Program-made: the position numbers and the translations under genes | The notes under the pieces: generated by a model | Seen by the model: only the letters and a program-made list of their open reading frames with translations | Told to the model about the DNA's origin: nothing | Databases searched by the model: none | NCBI GenBank assembly: GCA_011503125.2 | Contig: WWBZ02000062.1 | Span: forward strand, 1,984,001 to 2,048,000 | Length of the DNA stretch: 64,000 nt | Direction: 5' to 3' | Origin: Botryosphaeria dothidea | Lineage: Eukaryota; Ascomycota; Dothideomycetes; Botryosphaeriales; Botryosphaeriaceae | Part shown: piece after piece, positions 1-11,350 of the stretch | How the letters are laid out: each line of letters begins with the position of its first letter | Position numbering within the stretch: the stretch's first letter is position 1

Positions 1-1159
1 CAGTCGGCGACGCGGCAGCATCGTTCATTGAAGAACGGGATATCATGACTCAAAAGATGTGTCTCTTCACTAGAGAATACTTTTCCAAAGAGTCTCAAAT
101 AGCCAAAAAGCTCTTGCAGCAAGATAATCTCCCCAAATCTTACAATCTCACGGAGAAAAGAGCAGCTCGAGCAGCGAGTAAACTGCGCTGGGCTTCTGCA
201 ATTTTTCTGTAAGTGCTTGTACTCTCCTTAGCATGTACCGTGAAGATTAAAGCTCAAAAAAATGGGGTTATGAAGGATTTGACGGATCACGATGCTGCTT
301 CTCTCTAAACGCGGTCCCACAATGACTACTAACAACTGCGCTCGAACTTCACAGCACGATCATCGGCATTGCATCCATTCTTGGTCTTCTAGGATATGCT
401 ACGGAGGCCATGGAATCCAATTACAACAAAAGCGGATTAAAATTTATATGGAAGCTCGGAGTCGGCAAAACAAGTCCATACACACTGATCACCGGTTGGG
501 CCTTACCGGCATCTGGAGACGCCGCCATTGTAGCAACAGCGCTGATCGCCAATCTGCCGCAAGCGCTTCTCTCCATTCTCTACTTCGTCATCAACGGCCT
601 CATTACCAACCTCTCTCTCGCGGAGTAGTGGTCCCGATACCCTCGAAAGCGGGCAGCGTTGCGGCCTCACGGCAGTCAACGGTCAACGTATTTCCTCCAG
701 GTCCTCTATCGCCTTGGTATTCCCCTTATGGTACTTTCGGGCCTCTTACATTGGATAATCTCACAAAGTATCTTCCTCGTCAAAGTGGACTCCAGGGACC
801 AAATAGGTGGAGACTCACTTTCCGGTCAGGATGGTGAGCCGGTTGGCTATGGGGCAATCACCTGTGGCTATTCGCCATTGGGGATGATTGTTACAGTCCT
901 GGCAGGTTTTGTGCCCATTGTGTTTGCAATATCCCTTGGCTGGCGCAGGATGAAGCCTGGGATGCCGATGGCAGGGAGCTGCAGCGCCGCTATCTCTGCG
1001 GCATGCCACGCTCCTGAAGGAACATCTGAGGTTCTGCCTATCATTTGGGGAGTTATTCCTGGTGCAAACTCGGAGACAGAGGACCACCAGGATGTCGGTC
1101 ACTGTGCCTTTTCCAACGAGCATGTAGAAGTTCCAGTTGAAGGACACCTATATGCCTGA
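1..1159 (+). pseudogene. DUF6536-family membrane protein, 3' part, disrupted
   Basis: This is the C-terminal part of a large fungal multi-pass membrane protein of unknown function; the 5' end lies outside the window. The first exon (1 to about 209) reads GDAAASFIEERD..T.KMC and ends at a GTAAGT donor. Coding resumes near 355, after a CTAAC branch site and CAG, with a TM-like stretch (IIGIASILGLLGYA). It continues through LGVGKTSPYTLI, QRSTYFLQVLYR and the family-typical end AGSCSAAISAACH ... GHCAF. The frame is the same on both sides of a TAG at 626-628 (LSLAE*WSRY), where homologues as I recall carry a Glu before Trp. One nonsense change therefore appears to break the gene. The phase between the first and second parts is not resolved and a further small exon or lesion may exist. 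The family call comes from recalled conservation. Confidence 0.65.
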
Positions 1160-1418
1160 GATTTTGGATTTGCCTGGGCAATCATTTCCTTTCCGGACTC
1201 GGCTTTGCCCAGTTGTTTCATAACCTCATATGAAGAAGGGGAAATGGACGATAGAAGGCCCAGTGTCAGTGAGCTGATTATTGGTTATCTTTCAGACTTA
1301 GGCCAACGCTATACTCGATTCATGGTCGAAGTTCTTCTTGGACTGGCGGTTGACCTCATGGAATAATTTTCAGCATTGAAGGTTGGTTGATGTCATTATA
1401 ATTCCTCTGCTACTGGCT

Positions 1419-2580
1419 TCATAGCTGAATTCCTAATTCACCACATGTCTTCTTTAACGCCGCTGCATCTACCTCGTCAACTTCATCCGGCAACACGAAC
1501 CCCTTCAAGCTCTTTCCTGCCCCGATCACAACAGATTCAATTCCGTCACCGCTCGTAAAGCTCCAAACCCTCACGAACTTGCTTCCAAACCTCAACGCAA
1601 ACCTCTCCCCCGCGGCCACAAACACCGTCTCGCCCTCCCTCGCCTCGACCGGCTGCACCCCCTCAACCTCCACGACCAGCGTACCCTCCACCACAGCCAA
1701 GCAATGGTGCGTCTTCGGAAACACCACGCCCTTCGCGAACGGATTCTTCCCGTCATGCCTCCGACTCCCCTCCACACTCGCAATCGCAAACCTGCCCGCC
1801 GTCTGCTTCGTCGTCGCGAACGGCCGCGCCAGCACCCCTCCCAGCAGCCACCTCGGGCCCGTATTATGCTTCAGATAATACGGCGCCGACGACTCCGGCA
1901 GGCGCTCGTCGTCCTCGTCCCAGTCGGTCACGGGCGCGCTGACGTGGTGGGGGTGGAAGTGGACGTCGTACTGCCCCTTGGCGGCCATGACCTTCGGGAT
2001 GAGGATGGCGGCGAGGTTGCGGTCGTCTTGCTCCGGGTAGTGGATGCCGGCGTAGGGCTCGCTGACGTAGCGGAAGAAGTCGATCCAGTGGGCGGGGGTG
2101 ATGAGGCCGAAGGTCTCGGTGGACGGGCCGAGGAGCTGGGGGTTGTGGATGATGCCCTGGAGGGGTGGTGTGAGTAGGTCACACAAAAGGCATCCTTCGT
2201 GATAGCGAATAGAGGAAAGCATGGGTGTGGACTGCTGGGGGAGTCGTCGGGTGTCTCACCGGCGGCACGTATGCAAAATCTCCGGGGCCAAGGATTTTGC
2301 ACTTGTCCCCGTTCCATAGCTTCACAAAGCCCTTGGTGACAATGAACACATCGTGAGCCTCGTTGTGGTGGTGGAAGCCCGGTGCATCTGCAAGGGCGCC
2401 GCCGCTGGTGAAGACAGAAATGGTATCGTCTGTTTGGAGGGCGGAAGTCAATATGCGAAAGACGCTCTTGCTGCCGGGAATGGACAGCATCTCGCCCTCC
2501 AGCTGAGGGATCACATAGCTGCCACCAGCAGGCGGCGGCTGTTCCAGGCGCGGCAGCTCCTTGGGGTCAACACTGCCCAT
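1419..2580 (-). CDS. Quercetin 2,3-dioxygenase-like bicupin
   Basis: Two exons (2580..2260 and 2156..1419) are joined across a 103-bp GTGAGA...CAG intron and give 352 aa in phase 0, close to the roughly 350 aa of fungal quercetinases. The start MGSVDPKE was chosen because the family begins about there. The N-terminal cupin carries HHH at 70-72, E74 in HNEAHD, and a later His (PPGIIHN) that straddles the intron; these are the expected metal ligands. A second cupin half follows, with DVHFHPHH near 150 and a TLVVEVEG ... GETVFVAAGE barrel. Family chemistry: Cu-dependent opening of the flavonol C ring with release of CO and formation of a depside. No convincing signal peptide is seen, so an intracellular enzyme is likely, unlike secreted Aspergillus quercetinases. 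It is divergent to the esterase at 3078. Flavonol as the substrate is inference; pirin-like bicupins are the alternative. Confidence 0.85.
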
Positions 2581-3077
2581 GGTGGCACAAAGCTGCAGGT
2601 GTAGGGCTGAATAGATGAAGGACACGCGATGTCGGCCACGTGGGAATTGCAGGCCTAGGAAAAGAAATTAGCGCGGGGCGTGGTGCAGGGTGGAATGGCA
2701 TGCAAGGCGCAGGATATAAGATGCACGTCAAAGCCATGTGGAGCCGATGGCTGCGGGCAGCGTCTGGCGCGTCGGGAAATCCGAGCTGCAGGCATCGCGT
2801 GGTTTGTGCCAGCGCAAGCAGAGAAAAAGCCCGAGGGCTGCTGTGTCGCGGCTTCCCTGGTCTCGAACGCGGCGGCAGACGACGGCCCGCGACAACCCAG
2901 CGCCCGCTGCGCTGCTGACGTGACCGAGCAAGGGCGCACCGAGCTCCGAAGCTCTCCTCGCCGATTTAGTCTCCCTCCATTGCACCACTTGCCGCCGCAT
3001 AAAGTGAGGCCTGCATGCGATTCAGTCACCTCAAAGACGGTATTCGCAAGAGGGTGCGGTACTTCCACTCGGGAAAC
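2581..3077. promoter_or_regulatory. Divergent promoter between bicupin and esterase
   Basis: This 497-bp GC-rich interval separates the two start codons of a head-to-head pair, so it must hold both promoters. I see no convincing gene in it. No specific operator was identified; CGG-type half sites occur but are expected by chance at this composition. Confidence 0.5.
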
Positions 3078-4302
3078 ATGGCATTGAAACCCGACTTCCG
3101 CTGCGCCTACAAGCAGGTCGACGACTGCCTGATCTATGCCGACGTCTACGTCCCGCCCGCTGCTCCAAGTGACGAGAAGAGGAAATGCCCAGTCAGTAAG
3201 TGCAAACATCGACACCACGTGCTTCGCCCAATGATGCACACTTGCTCACAACAGCAGTCCTCGCAATCCACGGCGGCGCTTTCATTCTCGGTCACTCGGA
3301 TATGGTAAACAAGGACCAGATCGCCGACTGCCTTTCCCGCGGTTGGATTACAGTCTCACTCGAGCATCGTCTCTGCCCGCAAGTCAACATCCTGGAAGGC
3401 CCCATCACCGACTGTCGCGATGCCCTGGCCTGGGTTTATGACGACGACGGTCTCAACGCAGAGCTCTCCAAAAACGAGCCGACCTCGGGCTTCACCGTCG
3501 ACAAAGACCGCGTCATGGCCTTCGGCACTTCGTCCGGCGGCGCGATAGCACTCGCATTGGTGAGTTTCCCCTCCCCCCACCCCCCTACCGTATTTGTCAA
3601 ACCTCAAACCCCCCACCCGCCGTACCTCCAAACCGCAAAACCCAAAGAAAACCCCCGAGCCAAAATAGAAACCAACCAACCTAACGAGGACCCCCCCCCC
3701 CCCCACAATAGGGCTACAACGTCCCGCGCCCCGTCGCCGCCATCCTCGACTTCTACGGCGCCACGCACTTCTCCCACGCCTTCTGGTCGACGCCCCTGCC
3801 CACCGCCCCGCTCCCGCCCAACACCTCCCCCGACTACATCGACCAGGTCTACGACGAGTCGCCCGTCCCCATCCGCGGCGGCGTCTCCCTCGAAGGCCAG
3901 TCCTCGTCCGCTCCCCCTCCCCCTACCACCGCCGCCGAGAAGAACGCAGCAGCCCCCTCCCTCCCGCCCCGCCCCTCCTTCGCCTTCACGCACATCGCGC
4001 GCGGCACGCTGCTGCGCGTGTGCTACCCGTTCGGCCCCGTTGCCGCCATCGACGCGGTGCCGAACGTGACGCCCGCCTTCCCGCCGACGTGCGTCGTGCA
4101 CGGCACCGCGGACACGATGGTGCCGATGCACCTGAGCCGGGCGCTGTACGCGCGGCTGGAGGAGAGCGGCGTGCGGCGCGAGTTCATCGAGGTGCCCGGC
4201 GAGGAGCACACGTTCGTGGGCAAGATGGTCAAGGGCGGGGACGTGTGGGCGAGGCAGCGGAAGGGGTTTGATTGGCTGGAGGGGGTGATTTCTTCTCCTT
4301 GA
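3078..4302 (+). CDS. Alpha/beta hydrolase (esterase), candidate depside hydrolase
   Basis: Three exons (3078..3195, 3258..3559, 3712..4302) sum to 336 aa plus stop with consistent phase. The start MALKPDF fits the family better than an in-frame ATG at 3015. Features in order: the oxyanion motif HGGAF near 45-49, the nucleophile elbow GTSSGG near 132-137, the acid in HGTADTMVP near 277, and the catalytic His in GEEHTF near 308. This is a typical alpha/beta hydrolase_3-like layout without a signal peptide. Intron 1 has two equally placed acceptors (after 3254 or 3257), giving VTVLAIHGG or VILAIHGG. Intron 2 carries a CTAAC branch site and a run of 14 C before the acceptor. The neighbouring quercetinase-like gene suggests it could hydrolyse the depside product into two phenolic acids. 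That role is inference; a generic carboxylesterase remains possible. Confidence 0.85.
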
Positions 4303-4503
4303 TTGTTCTTTTTTTCGTCCCTCCCTTTCTTCAGATCGGTATGCGAAGAAGACTGCGCGACGGATTTGGGAGAATGAAATGACCGAATGAATGAATGAGA
4401 AAATAAAAAAGCGATCTCTGGCGTTAAACGGTTCAGAAGACACAAAACAATATGTATTTTGCTTGGTTTGCTTTTTTCTTTTCCCCACCGCCCAAAATTA
4501 TTA

Positions 4504-6957
4504 TTAGCTGAGGCCATGGAACCCTCCGCCATGGCTCTCCCAGATATCCCTGAAATCGAAGCTCCAGTCCCACAGACACCCGTCCAGCGACTCCAAGCCC
4601 ATCTGCGCGACCTCGAAGTCTCCGCCCATGATGCCGCCCTGCACTCCCTGGTCCGGCGCGTGCTGCTTCCCTGTCGCGCCGCCGCCGCCCAACGAGCCGC
4701 CCATCCCTGCGTGCTCCGTCGCCGATGCTGGGGGCGAGCGGCCGGAGCGCTGGCGCAGGATGGCGAGCATCTGGCGCAGGACCTTGGCCGTCTTGCAGGC
4801 GACGACGGACTCGCGCATGAGGTCGAACATGCTGAGGGTCTGCTCGATGAGGCGGATGTAGTCGTGCTGCGGATTGGGCTGCTGGATGCTCTGGACGGCG
4901 CGGAAGAGGATGATGGAGGCGGCGAAGGTGAGGTACGTAATATTATACCACCTGGGATCCTTCGTCAGCGGAAACTCCACTTTCGGGGTTGTTTGGATAC
5001 GGTATACCATGTGTGGAAGAAGGTGTGCACTCTGTACGTCTCGTACATCAGGTCGATCGTCCGCGCAGCCGCGTCTGTGCACTTGTTGACGGCGTCGTCC
5101 AGGCTGGGCTCGCGGTCGTCGTCGTATTTGGAGGCGTGGACGATGAAAGGTCTCAAGAGGAGCATCTTCACGTTGTAGTATCCTACAGCTCATGTCAGCC
5201 TCACGACAGGCCCCGACATTATATTTACTTACTGATCTGTAGGACGAGACGCTGGTAGTAGGCCCAAGGCGGATCGCCCAACCGGCTATGCCTTCCGACA
5301 TCGCTGGTGAACTGCGGTCTTATCGCCTCCGGTAACCTGGCTACCCACGCGTCCATCTCCATCTCGATGTTCAGCGCGCCCTGCAGCTTCTGAGCTAGTG
5401 ACAATCTGTGGAGGTAGACCTTCACAGAGATCGCGCGCATTATGCGCGCCAGGCCAATCATGCCCGGGATGATATCCACGTCTGAACCGTCGATCTGGGG
5501 CAGAGGACGGTTATGGTAGTCATCCATGCCCAGACTATCAGGCCGACCGAGCGCAAAGCTGAGCTCAATCTCGAGCGTGTAGAAGCCCCACCAGGTCTTC
5601 GAGGCCTCCAGCGCCTGGGGCTGCCTGGCCGACCCACCGCTGTCAATCGTTGCGTTCCTATTCGCGCCAATTGACAACAGCGTGCGCGAGGCCATGCCCA
5701 GGTACGTGTAGGCCAAGTTGGGGTTCAGCTCGTTCTGGCACACCTTGGCCATGAAAATGTAAGCCTGAGCGGCCTCGAGGTCATTGGCCGAGCCGGGGAA
5801 GCCTAGCGCCAGCTGCGCCTTTTCGAAGAGCATCCGACTCCACTCGAACCTCCCCATCCCGTTGAGCTTCTCCTCCGTCCACGTGCGGATGAGGGCGCCG
5901 AGCGACACCAAGCTGAAGTACAGCGCGATGAAGCTGCGCGACTGGTTCTGGAAGCGGCCTTGCCACAGGTCATCGCATCTCGAGTAGAAGTTCTCCTTGT
6001 CCAAAAAGGGGTGAATGTAGTGCAAATTGTTGAAGTACGTTTCCAGGAAGACGTACGACTGCGGGAAGAAGAACTGGTTCTCCAGCACGTCGTTCCAACC
6101 GCTGGCGTCGCCAGTGCGCTGGGTGCCGAAGGCGTGGTTATAAAAGGTGCTTACCAACGAGGGCTTCTGGGACACGGTCTGCTGGTCGCCCTCACTGTAC
6201 CCGTACTCCTGCCGCACGCGGCCCAGGAAGGCGACGGATGACGTGTGGCCGTGGAACTCGATGTCGCGCGTGTGCGGGTTGACCTCGACGATCTCGGTGC
6301 CCTCCTCCGGGCTGCCCACCTCTTCGTCGACGCGGCCGAGCCCTGCGGCCGAGCGGGCGGCCTGCTCCGACGACGGCGAGATGGCGGCGCCCTCTGACTG
6401 CGAGGCCGCAGACGTGGGCACTGCTGACGAGGACGCAGCACCGGCGAGCTGCTCGGCCGGCGTCGAGGCACTGTCGGATTCGCGGGTTGCGGCGGCGGCG
6501 CGTGACGCAAGGGCGCTGTACGACGCGCGAAGCTTCGCGTTCTCGGCCTCGGCGAGCTCCAGGCGTTTTTCCAGGTCGCGCACGAGGCTGTAGATTCGAA
6601 ACGAATGGATACAAAGTCAACAACGTCCGGGGACTTTTTTTTTCTTTCAGCTTAGCGAGGAAGGTATGGACCACCTTTGCGAGCTCGCATCCCTCTCACC
6701 CATCACCGGTGCCACGCGGTACACGCAGTGCAGGCCGCGCCCTTGGGTATGGCGAGCTTTGTCAGCGGCGATGATCACGGTAGGGAGTTGGGGCGGAGCG
6801 TACTGCGACAATGGGAGCACGGGCAGACGCCATCGCACTTGTACTTTTTGGAGCGGCAGAGGTTGCAGGCTTGGATGGCTCGGGGCCGGCGCGGCGGCTT
6901 CGGGCTGCTGGTGCTCGCAGCGCTGGTTTCCTGCGGCGAGAGCAGCATGATTGGCAA
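4504..6957 (-). CDS. Zn2Cys6 transcription factor with fungal_trans domain
   Basis: Five exons are proposed: 6957..6804, 6741..6723, 6587..5233, 5182..5008 and 4951..4504, giving 716 aa. The DNA-binding cluster is CNLC, then KC, then CPCSHC, then RRRGLHC; the last Cys is reached only after a 62-bp intron (6803..6742). A coiled-coil linker follows (VRDLEKRLELAEAE), then a low-complexity Ser/Ala/Glu segment. The middle-homology domain comes next (FNNLHYIHPFLDKENF, WWGFYTLEIELSFALGRPDS), and the C-terminus is rich in Gly and acidic/aromatic residues. The donor of intron 2 (GTACCG at 6722) is the least certain; another at about 6676 keeps frame. The gene lies between the bicupin/esterase pair and the FAD monooxygenase and is divergent to the latter, which suggests a pathway-specific activator of these neighbours. 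That role is inferred from position only. Confidence 0.85.
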
Positions 6958-7597
6958 TTATGTGGGCAATGGGGGCGCGGTTGGGGAGAGTTGCGGCACG
7001 TCGTTCCTACGTCGCAGTCAATGAAGCCTGTCGCGCACGCTCCGGCAGCTCTCGGCACCGTCCGGCAGGGGTTACCGCACGCGACGACCAGAGGGCTCCT
7101 TCCCCCGCAGCAGCAGGGATCGTCGCCTGTGGGGTTGTGGGGGGGGGGAGCCGCTGGAGATGATTGCTGTACGATTACGACTGCAGCATCTCGTCGGAAA
7201 TTCCGTCTCTGGGGATCCGGGGCAGCTTCGCGGCTTATGTGGATAACCAGACATTCGACAAAAGGACTGCACTCCCACTCAATTCGGCCGAGCGATCCCC
7301 CCTTGCGCGTCGTGTCTAGGTATGCTCGGCACTTGGGCGTCGGCAAATCCGCACGGCTTCCGAACAAGGAAGCATTCCACCGAAGATGCACGCGTCCACT
7401 GGTTAGTGGCTTTTCGATCGTCATGACCTGTTCATGCCTTCTGGGCACCGCCAGCCGGGGGCCGCCGCAGGCGCTTCGGCTTTCCCGAGCTCCCCCATAG
7501 GCCCATGGGGACGGCGTGCCGACAGTCGATTACTTGAAGAGGATGGCACAGCCGTAAGAACTGGGTCCTAGTGTATTGCAAGTTCAACACTACAATC
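6958..7597. promoter_or_regulatory. Divergent promoter between Zn2Cys6 factor and FAD monooxygenase
   Basis: A 640-bp interval between two divergent start codons. No gene with fungal coding character is seen. Presumably it holds regulatory sites for both genes; no defined motif was identified. Confidence 0.45.
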
Positions 7598-9210
7598 ATG
7601 GGCCAAAACTTCTCCCTTCCTTTCCTTACAAACCCCCTCCAGCCCGCGGACATGGCGAGGGGTCTGGAGAGTTTGGACATCATCATTGTGGGTGCGGGGT
7701 TGGGCGGCTTAGCGGCCTCCATCGAGTGCGCTCGCTCCGGCCACAATGTCACCGTGCTTGAGAGTGCTTCCGAGCTCGCTGAGGTGGGCAGCACTTCCCC
7801 GTTTTTCCCGGAAAACGACCAGGGCTGATGCAGGTACAGGTTGGAGCAGGCCTGCAGATAACGCCGAACTCATCCAAGCTCTTGAAGAGGTGGGGAGTTT
7901 ACGAAAAACTCCAGAGCCAGGCTTGCGAACCGAAGTTTCTGATGGTCCACAGATACACCGGCAACGTTCTGGCTAGAGAAGATGATTTTAACAAACACAT
8001 GAATGAGAAGTACGGATCCCCATTTACCGACCTGCATCGCGTCGACCTGCAGCAGGGCCTTGTAGCCAAGGCGAGAGAGCTCGGCGTCACCTTACGACTG
8101 GGCCAGCGTGTCGAATCACTCGATCTCGATTCTGCGCGTGCACGGATAAAAACCAGCGCTGGCACAGAGTACACCTGCGATCTGGTGGTGGGAGCTGATG
8201 GCTTGTGGTCAAAATGCCGCGAGTGTTTCCTTGGCCGCAGGGATCAACCTCTCCCCACGGGCGATCTTGCCTATCGCATCGTCCTCAGATTGGACCAGGT
8301 GAAGGACCCAGATCTGCGAGAGATGATATCCAATCCCCAAGTCCATTTCTGGATAGGCCCGGGCTCGCATGTTGTTGCATATTCGCTGAAAGGCGGCACC
8401 ATGTACAACATCGTCCTGCTTGTCCCAGATGACCTGCCCGAATCCGTTGCTCGGCAGTCTGGATCAGTCGAGGAAATGAAGAAGCTGTTTGAAGGATGGG
8501 ACCCCACGTTGACAAGATTCTTGGAGTGCGTGGACAGCGTGGATAAGTGGAAGTTGATGCACCGTAAGTGTTCAGGAGAGACTTGGAATGAGAAACGGCT
8601 GACAAAGAGCCCCAGGCGAGGAGATGGATTCATGGATAAGTGAAAGAGGAAATCTTGTCATGATGTAAGACCCGTCTTCCACTTCGAATGCGATATGCTA
8701 AATTCCTACAGGGGCGACGCCTGCCACCCTATGCTTCCATATCTTGCCCAGGGAGCAAATTCTGCACTAGAAGACGGAGCTGTTCTGGGGAGAGTTCTCG
8801 AAGGCGCACAGCCTGGGTTCTCACTTTCTCGGGCGCTGAAAACTTACCAGCGGTTGAGAAAAGCACGCGGCGAGGCCATCGTTCGGGAGACTTTCAAACA
8901 GGTATGTGATCGGACAATCCGAAGTGCGAAGCGATACTAAGCAATGCAGCGAGAGTCATTCCATATGCCGGATGGGCCAGAACAACGAGCGCGCGATGAG
9001 CTCTTCTTGTCGAAGCTGGGAAAGGAGATTGACTGCGCCTTTCCAAGCAGATGGTGAGCACCTCAACGAGCTAGAAAAGTGATGGACCATGCTGATGGAT
9101 GCAGGACATGTCCCGAGGTACAGCCGTGGCTATATGGGTATGATGCTTGGAAGGAAGTGGATAGCGTGCTGCGGGAAGATAGCGGTGTGGAGATGGCGAC
9201 GAAGCTGTAG
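7598..9210 (+). CDS. FAD-dependent aromatic monooxygenase (salicylate hydroxylase-like)
   Basis: Six exons (7598..7783, 7840..8563, 8616..8664, 8712..8901, 8950..9053, 9105..9210) sum exactly to 452 aa. All introns are 48-57 bp and GT-AG. The N-terminal Rossmann motif is IIIVGAGLGGLAAS, with an acidic residue at the end of beta-2 (VTVLES). The middle DG motif is GADGLWSKCR and the second FAD motif is GDACHPMLPYLAQGAN, which is reconstituted across two short exons. This order defines group A flavoprotein monooxygenases; salicylate, 6-hydroxynicotinate and related hydroxylases are the closest named types. Such enzymes use NAD(P)H and O2 to ortho-hydroxylate, often decarboxylating, an aromatic acid. 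An alternative in-frame start lies at 7652 (MARGLES). Clustering with a quercetinase and an esterase points to a phenolic acid substrate, which is inference. Confidence 0.9.
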
Positions 9211-9594
9211 CAAGAGGACCGTAGACGTTTCGCGAATGCTGTAATGAGCCAGATAGCTAGATGAAATGCACCAGATCATAATCACTCGAACAACGACTCG
9301 ACAGCATGCGTCTCGTGTGTTGTTGGACAACAGCGATGAGGAATGGTTGAGGGAAGCGAGGCCGACACGGCGGGCGCAGAGACTAGGGAGTGCGCGCCAA
9401 GGCCGGCCCCCAGCCACATCAGGGAAGCATCATCGTCATCTCGTCACAAGGACACCCGCGGTCAGAGCTCGCCGCCCTCTCCACAAATCGCCTCCGTTAT
9501 CGTTGCCGCCGACAACAGAGCTCTCTCCACAACAACCATCGCCCATATCAAAGCTTCCCCGACCGCACAGTTACTCATCCGCCTCGCCGTCGCA
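9211..9594. other. Intergenic, no gene seen
   Basis: This 384-bp stretch holds the 3' flank of the monooxygenase and the upstream region of the NPC2-like gene. The last 100 bp are C/T-rich, as is common in fungal promoters and 5' leaders. Nothing else is recognised. Confidence 0.5.
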
Positions 9595-10257
9595 ATGAAG
9601 GTCTCGACCCTGCTCCTCGCCATTGCCAGCCCGCTGGTGGCTTCGGCTTCGTCCAACCTGCTGGGCGGCTTGCTGTCGCAGCAGGAGGTCATCGTCCAGG
9701 ACCTCAAGGTCCCCGGCAGTAACCCGCTGTACTTCTGCGAGGACCCGGCCAACAACCTGCTGACCATCGACGACGTCGACCTCGCCCCCAACCCGCCTGA
9801 GGCGTGAGTGCCACCCACTATCACCGCTGCGCCCACCTTTGCCGCGCCCAACACTCGCAGATGCACTAACACAGACCGCGCAAACAGTGGCAAGACCTTG
9901 TCCATCAAGGCCACGGGCACGCTCGAGAAGGACGTCGAGGAGGGTGCCAAGGTCCGCCTGCAGGTTAAGTACGGCCTGATCACCCTGATCAAGCAGGAGG
10001 CTTCGCTGTGCGACTACGTCAAGGAGGTCGACCTCGAGTGCCCGCTCAAGAAGGGCGATCTCAAGCTCACCAAGGACGTCGACCTGCCCAAGGAGATCCC
10101 GCCGGTATGTTGATCGCTCTTATCGCGAGCTTATCATCGAATGTGCAGAGCTAATGGCGTGATTGTACAGGGCAAGTACACCGTCCTCGCCGACGTTTTC
10201 ACCAAGGACAACGACAAGATCACTTGCCTTACCGCTACTGTCCAGTTCTCCAGGTAG
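9595..10257 (+). CDS. npc2: NPC2/ML-domain phosphatidylglycerol/phosphatidylinositol transfer protein
   Basis: Three exons (9595..9803, 9888..10104, 10171..10257) give 170 aa with matching phases; intron 1 has a CACTAAC branch site. A signal peptide is evident ([18 protein letters not shown]). The mature part begins with a short propeptide-like stretch, then the ML fold: NPLYFCEDP, a beta-rich core [12 protein letters not shown], and conserved Cys residues in LCDY, LECPL and ITCLTA. The C-terminal [19 protein letters not shown] is characteristic. Known family members bind sterols or phospholipids in the vacuole/lysosome lumen or secretory pathway and pass them to membrane partners. Length and motif order fit the ascomycete PG/PI-TP group. 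It lies tail to tail with vma7, so the two are not co-transcribed. Confidence 0.93.
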
Positions 10258-10764
10258 ATAATGCCTCATGCATACTCTGATTCCGAAGGTAATTCGGGAC
10301 ATGGTCAAAACATCATCGAATTGTAGAATGTGGTGGTTCAGGTGGCGTCAGGTTGGCGCTGTATAGTAGGCAGATGGGAGATGCCCGGTTTGGGGGAATT
10401 GGTTTTTCTTATCAATTTGCGAATTCGTTGGACCGAATGCCGCAAGTGCATGGTCGACAGTGTCAAAGATACCTTGGTCGACGAGGCGTTTAGACCACTT
10501 GAGCTGGATTAATGACAATCACGATATGGGTTTGGGCTTTCAAAACGCCCTTTGATGTGTCGTTTGCGCCGTCTACTGCATGCCGTCGTGGAACGTGTGA
10601 TCGTCCAATGTGTGATGACAGCCACCCGTCCGTGTATGGAAGTATCAAGTGCATCCTCGAGCGCGGATCCGTTTTTGGGTATAAATTGATGTATAGCTGT
10701 ACAAGTAGAACGCCTCCGATAGAATGCTCGTTGTGGTATGCACAGAAACCAGCCGCTTCCCCGC
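10258..10764. other. Convergent intergenic region
   Basis: A 507-bp region between the stop codons of two convergent genes; it should contain both 3' ends. No coding sequence with fungal codon bias is seen. No clear terminator element can be named. Confidence 0.5.
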
Positions 10765-11350
10765 CTACTCGCCAAACAGCCTCCGCACTCGCTTGAGCAC
10801 GCTGTCCTTGTCGGGATCGTACGGGTGGTCTTTCGATGGAATTTCCAACAGGGACGGGAAAGCGGCGGTGTAGGCGTCGACACGGTGACGTATACGCTCG
10901 GCAATCTGTGCAGTCGGTCGTTATTATTGTGCTGAGGGCGCGCGGAGCTGGGAAACATCGCGAAAGGATTCGGGCATCGTACATGTTGGTTGATGAGCAG
11001 AATCGCAATGTCCTTCCGCTCCTCGGTGAACCTGTCAAAAGCGGCTTCGATCGCAGACGTCTCAGTCTTGTTGTCAACAACAAGGAAGTTCTTTTGGTTG
11101 TCGGGCGGCGGCGTAACGTGCTAATCGCGGGAAACATCAGTCATCGATGGTCCAGGAGCGGGTGCAGCTCGCAGCTGTAATGGTGGAGCGGTGGGAAGCT
11201 TACACCAACGCCAGCGAGGAGGAGACCGGTCACAGAGTCCTAGGAGTAGCGATTAGCAAAGCTCAGAGATGGGTGGTGGCAGACGCGTACCTCATCGCCG
11301 ATGACGGCGAGGAACTGACGGTCCTTGTAAGCGGAAGCTGGGGCAGCCAT
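10765..11350 (-). CDS. vma7: V-type proton ATPase subunit F
   Basis: Four exons on the minus strand (11350..11291, 11239..11204, 11120..10983, 10905..10765) give exactly 124 aa, the expected length for this subunit. Hallmarks are [23 protein letters not shown] at the N-terminus, split by two introns at codon borders, then [29 protein letters not shown] and [17 protein letters not shown]. Every exon is a whole number of codons. Subunit F sits on the central stalk of the V1 sector beside subunit D and takes part in rotation coupling during vacuolar and Golgi acidification. It is divergent to the NUR1-like gene with a 346-bp shared promoter interval. Confidence 0.97.

Noticed and set aside
3691..3704. 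Run of 14 C considered as a sequencing artefact breaking the esterase
   Set aside because: It lies between a CTAAC branch site and an ATAG acceptor, so it is a pyrimidine tract inside an intron and does not affect coding.
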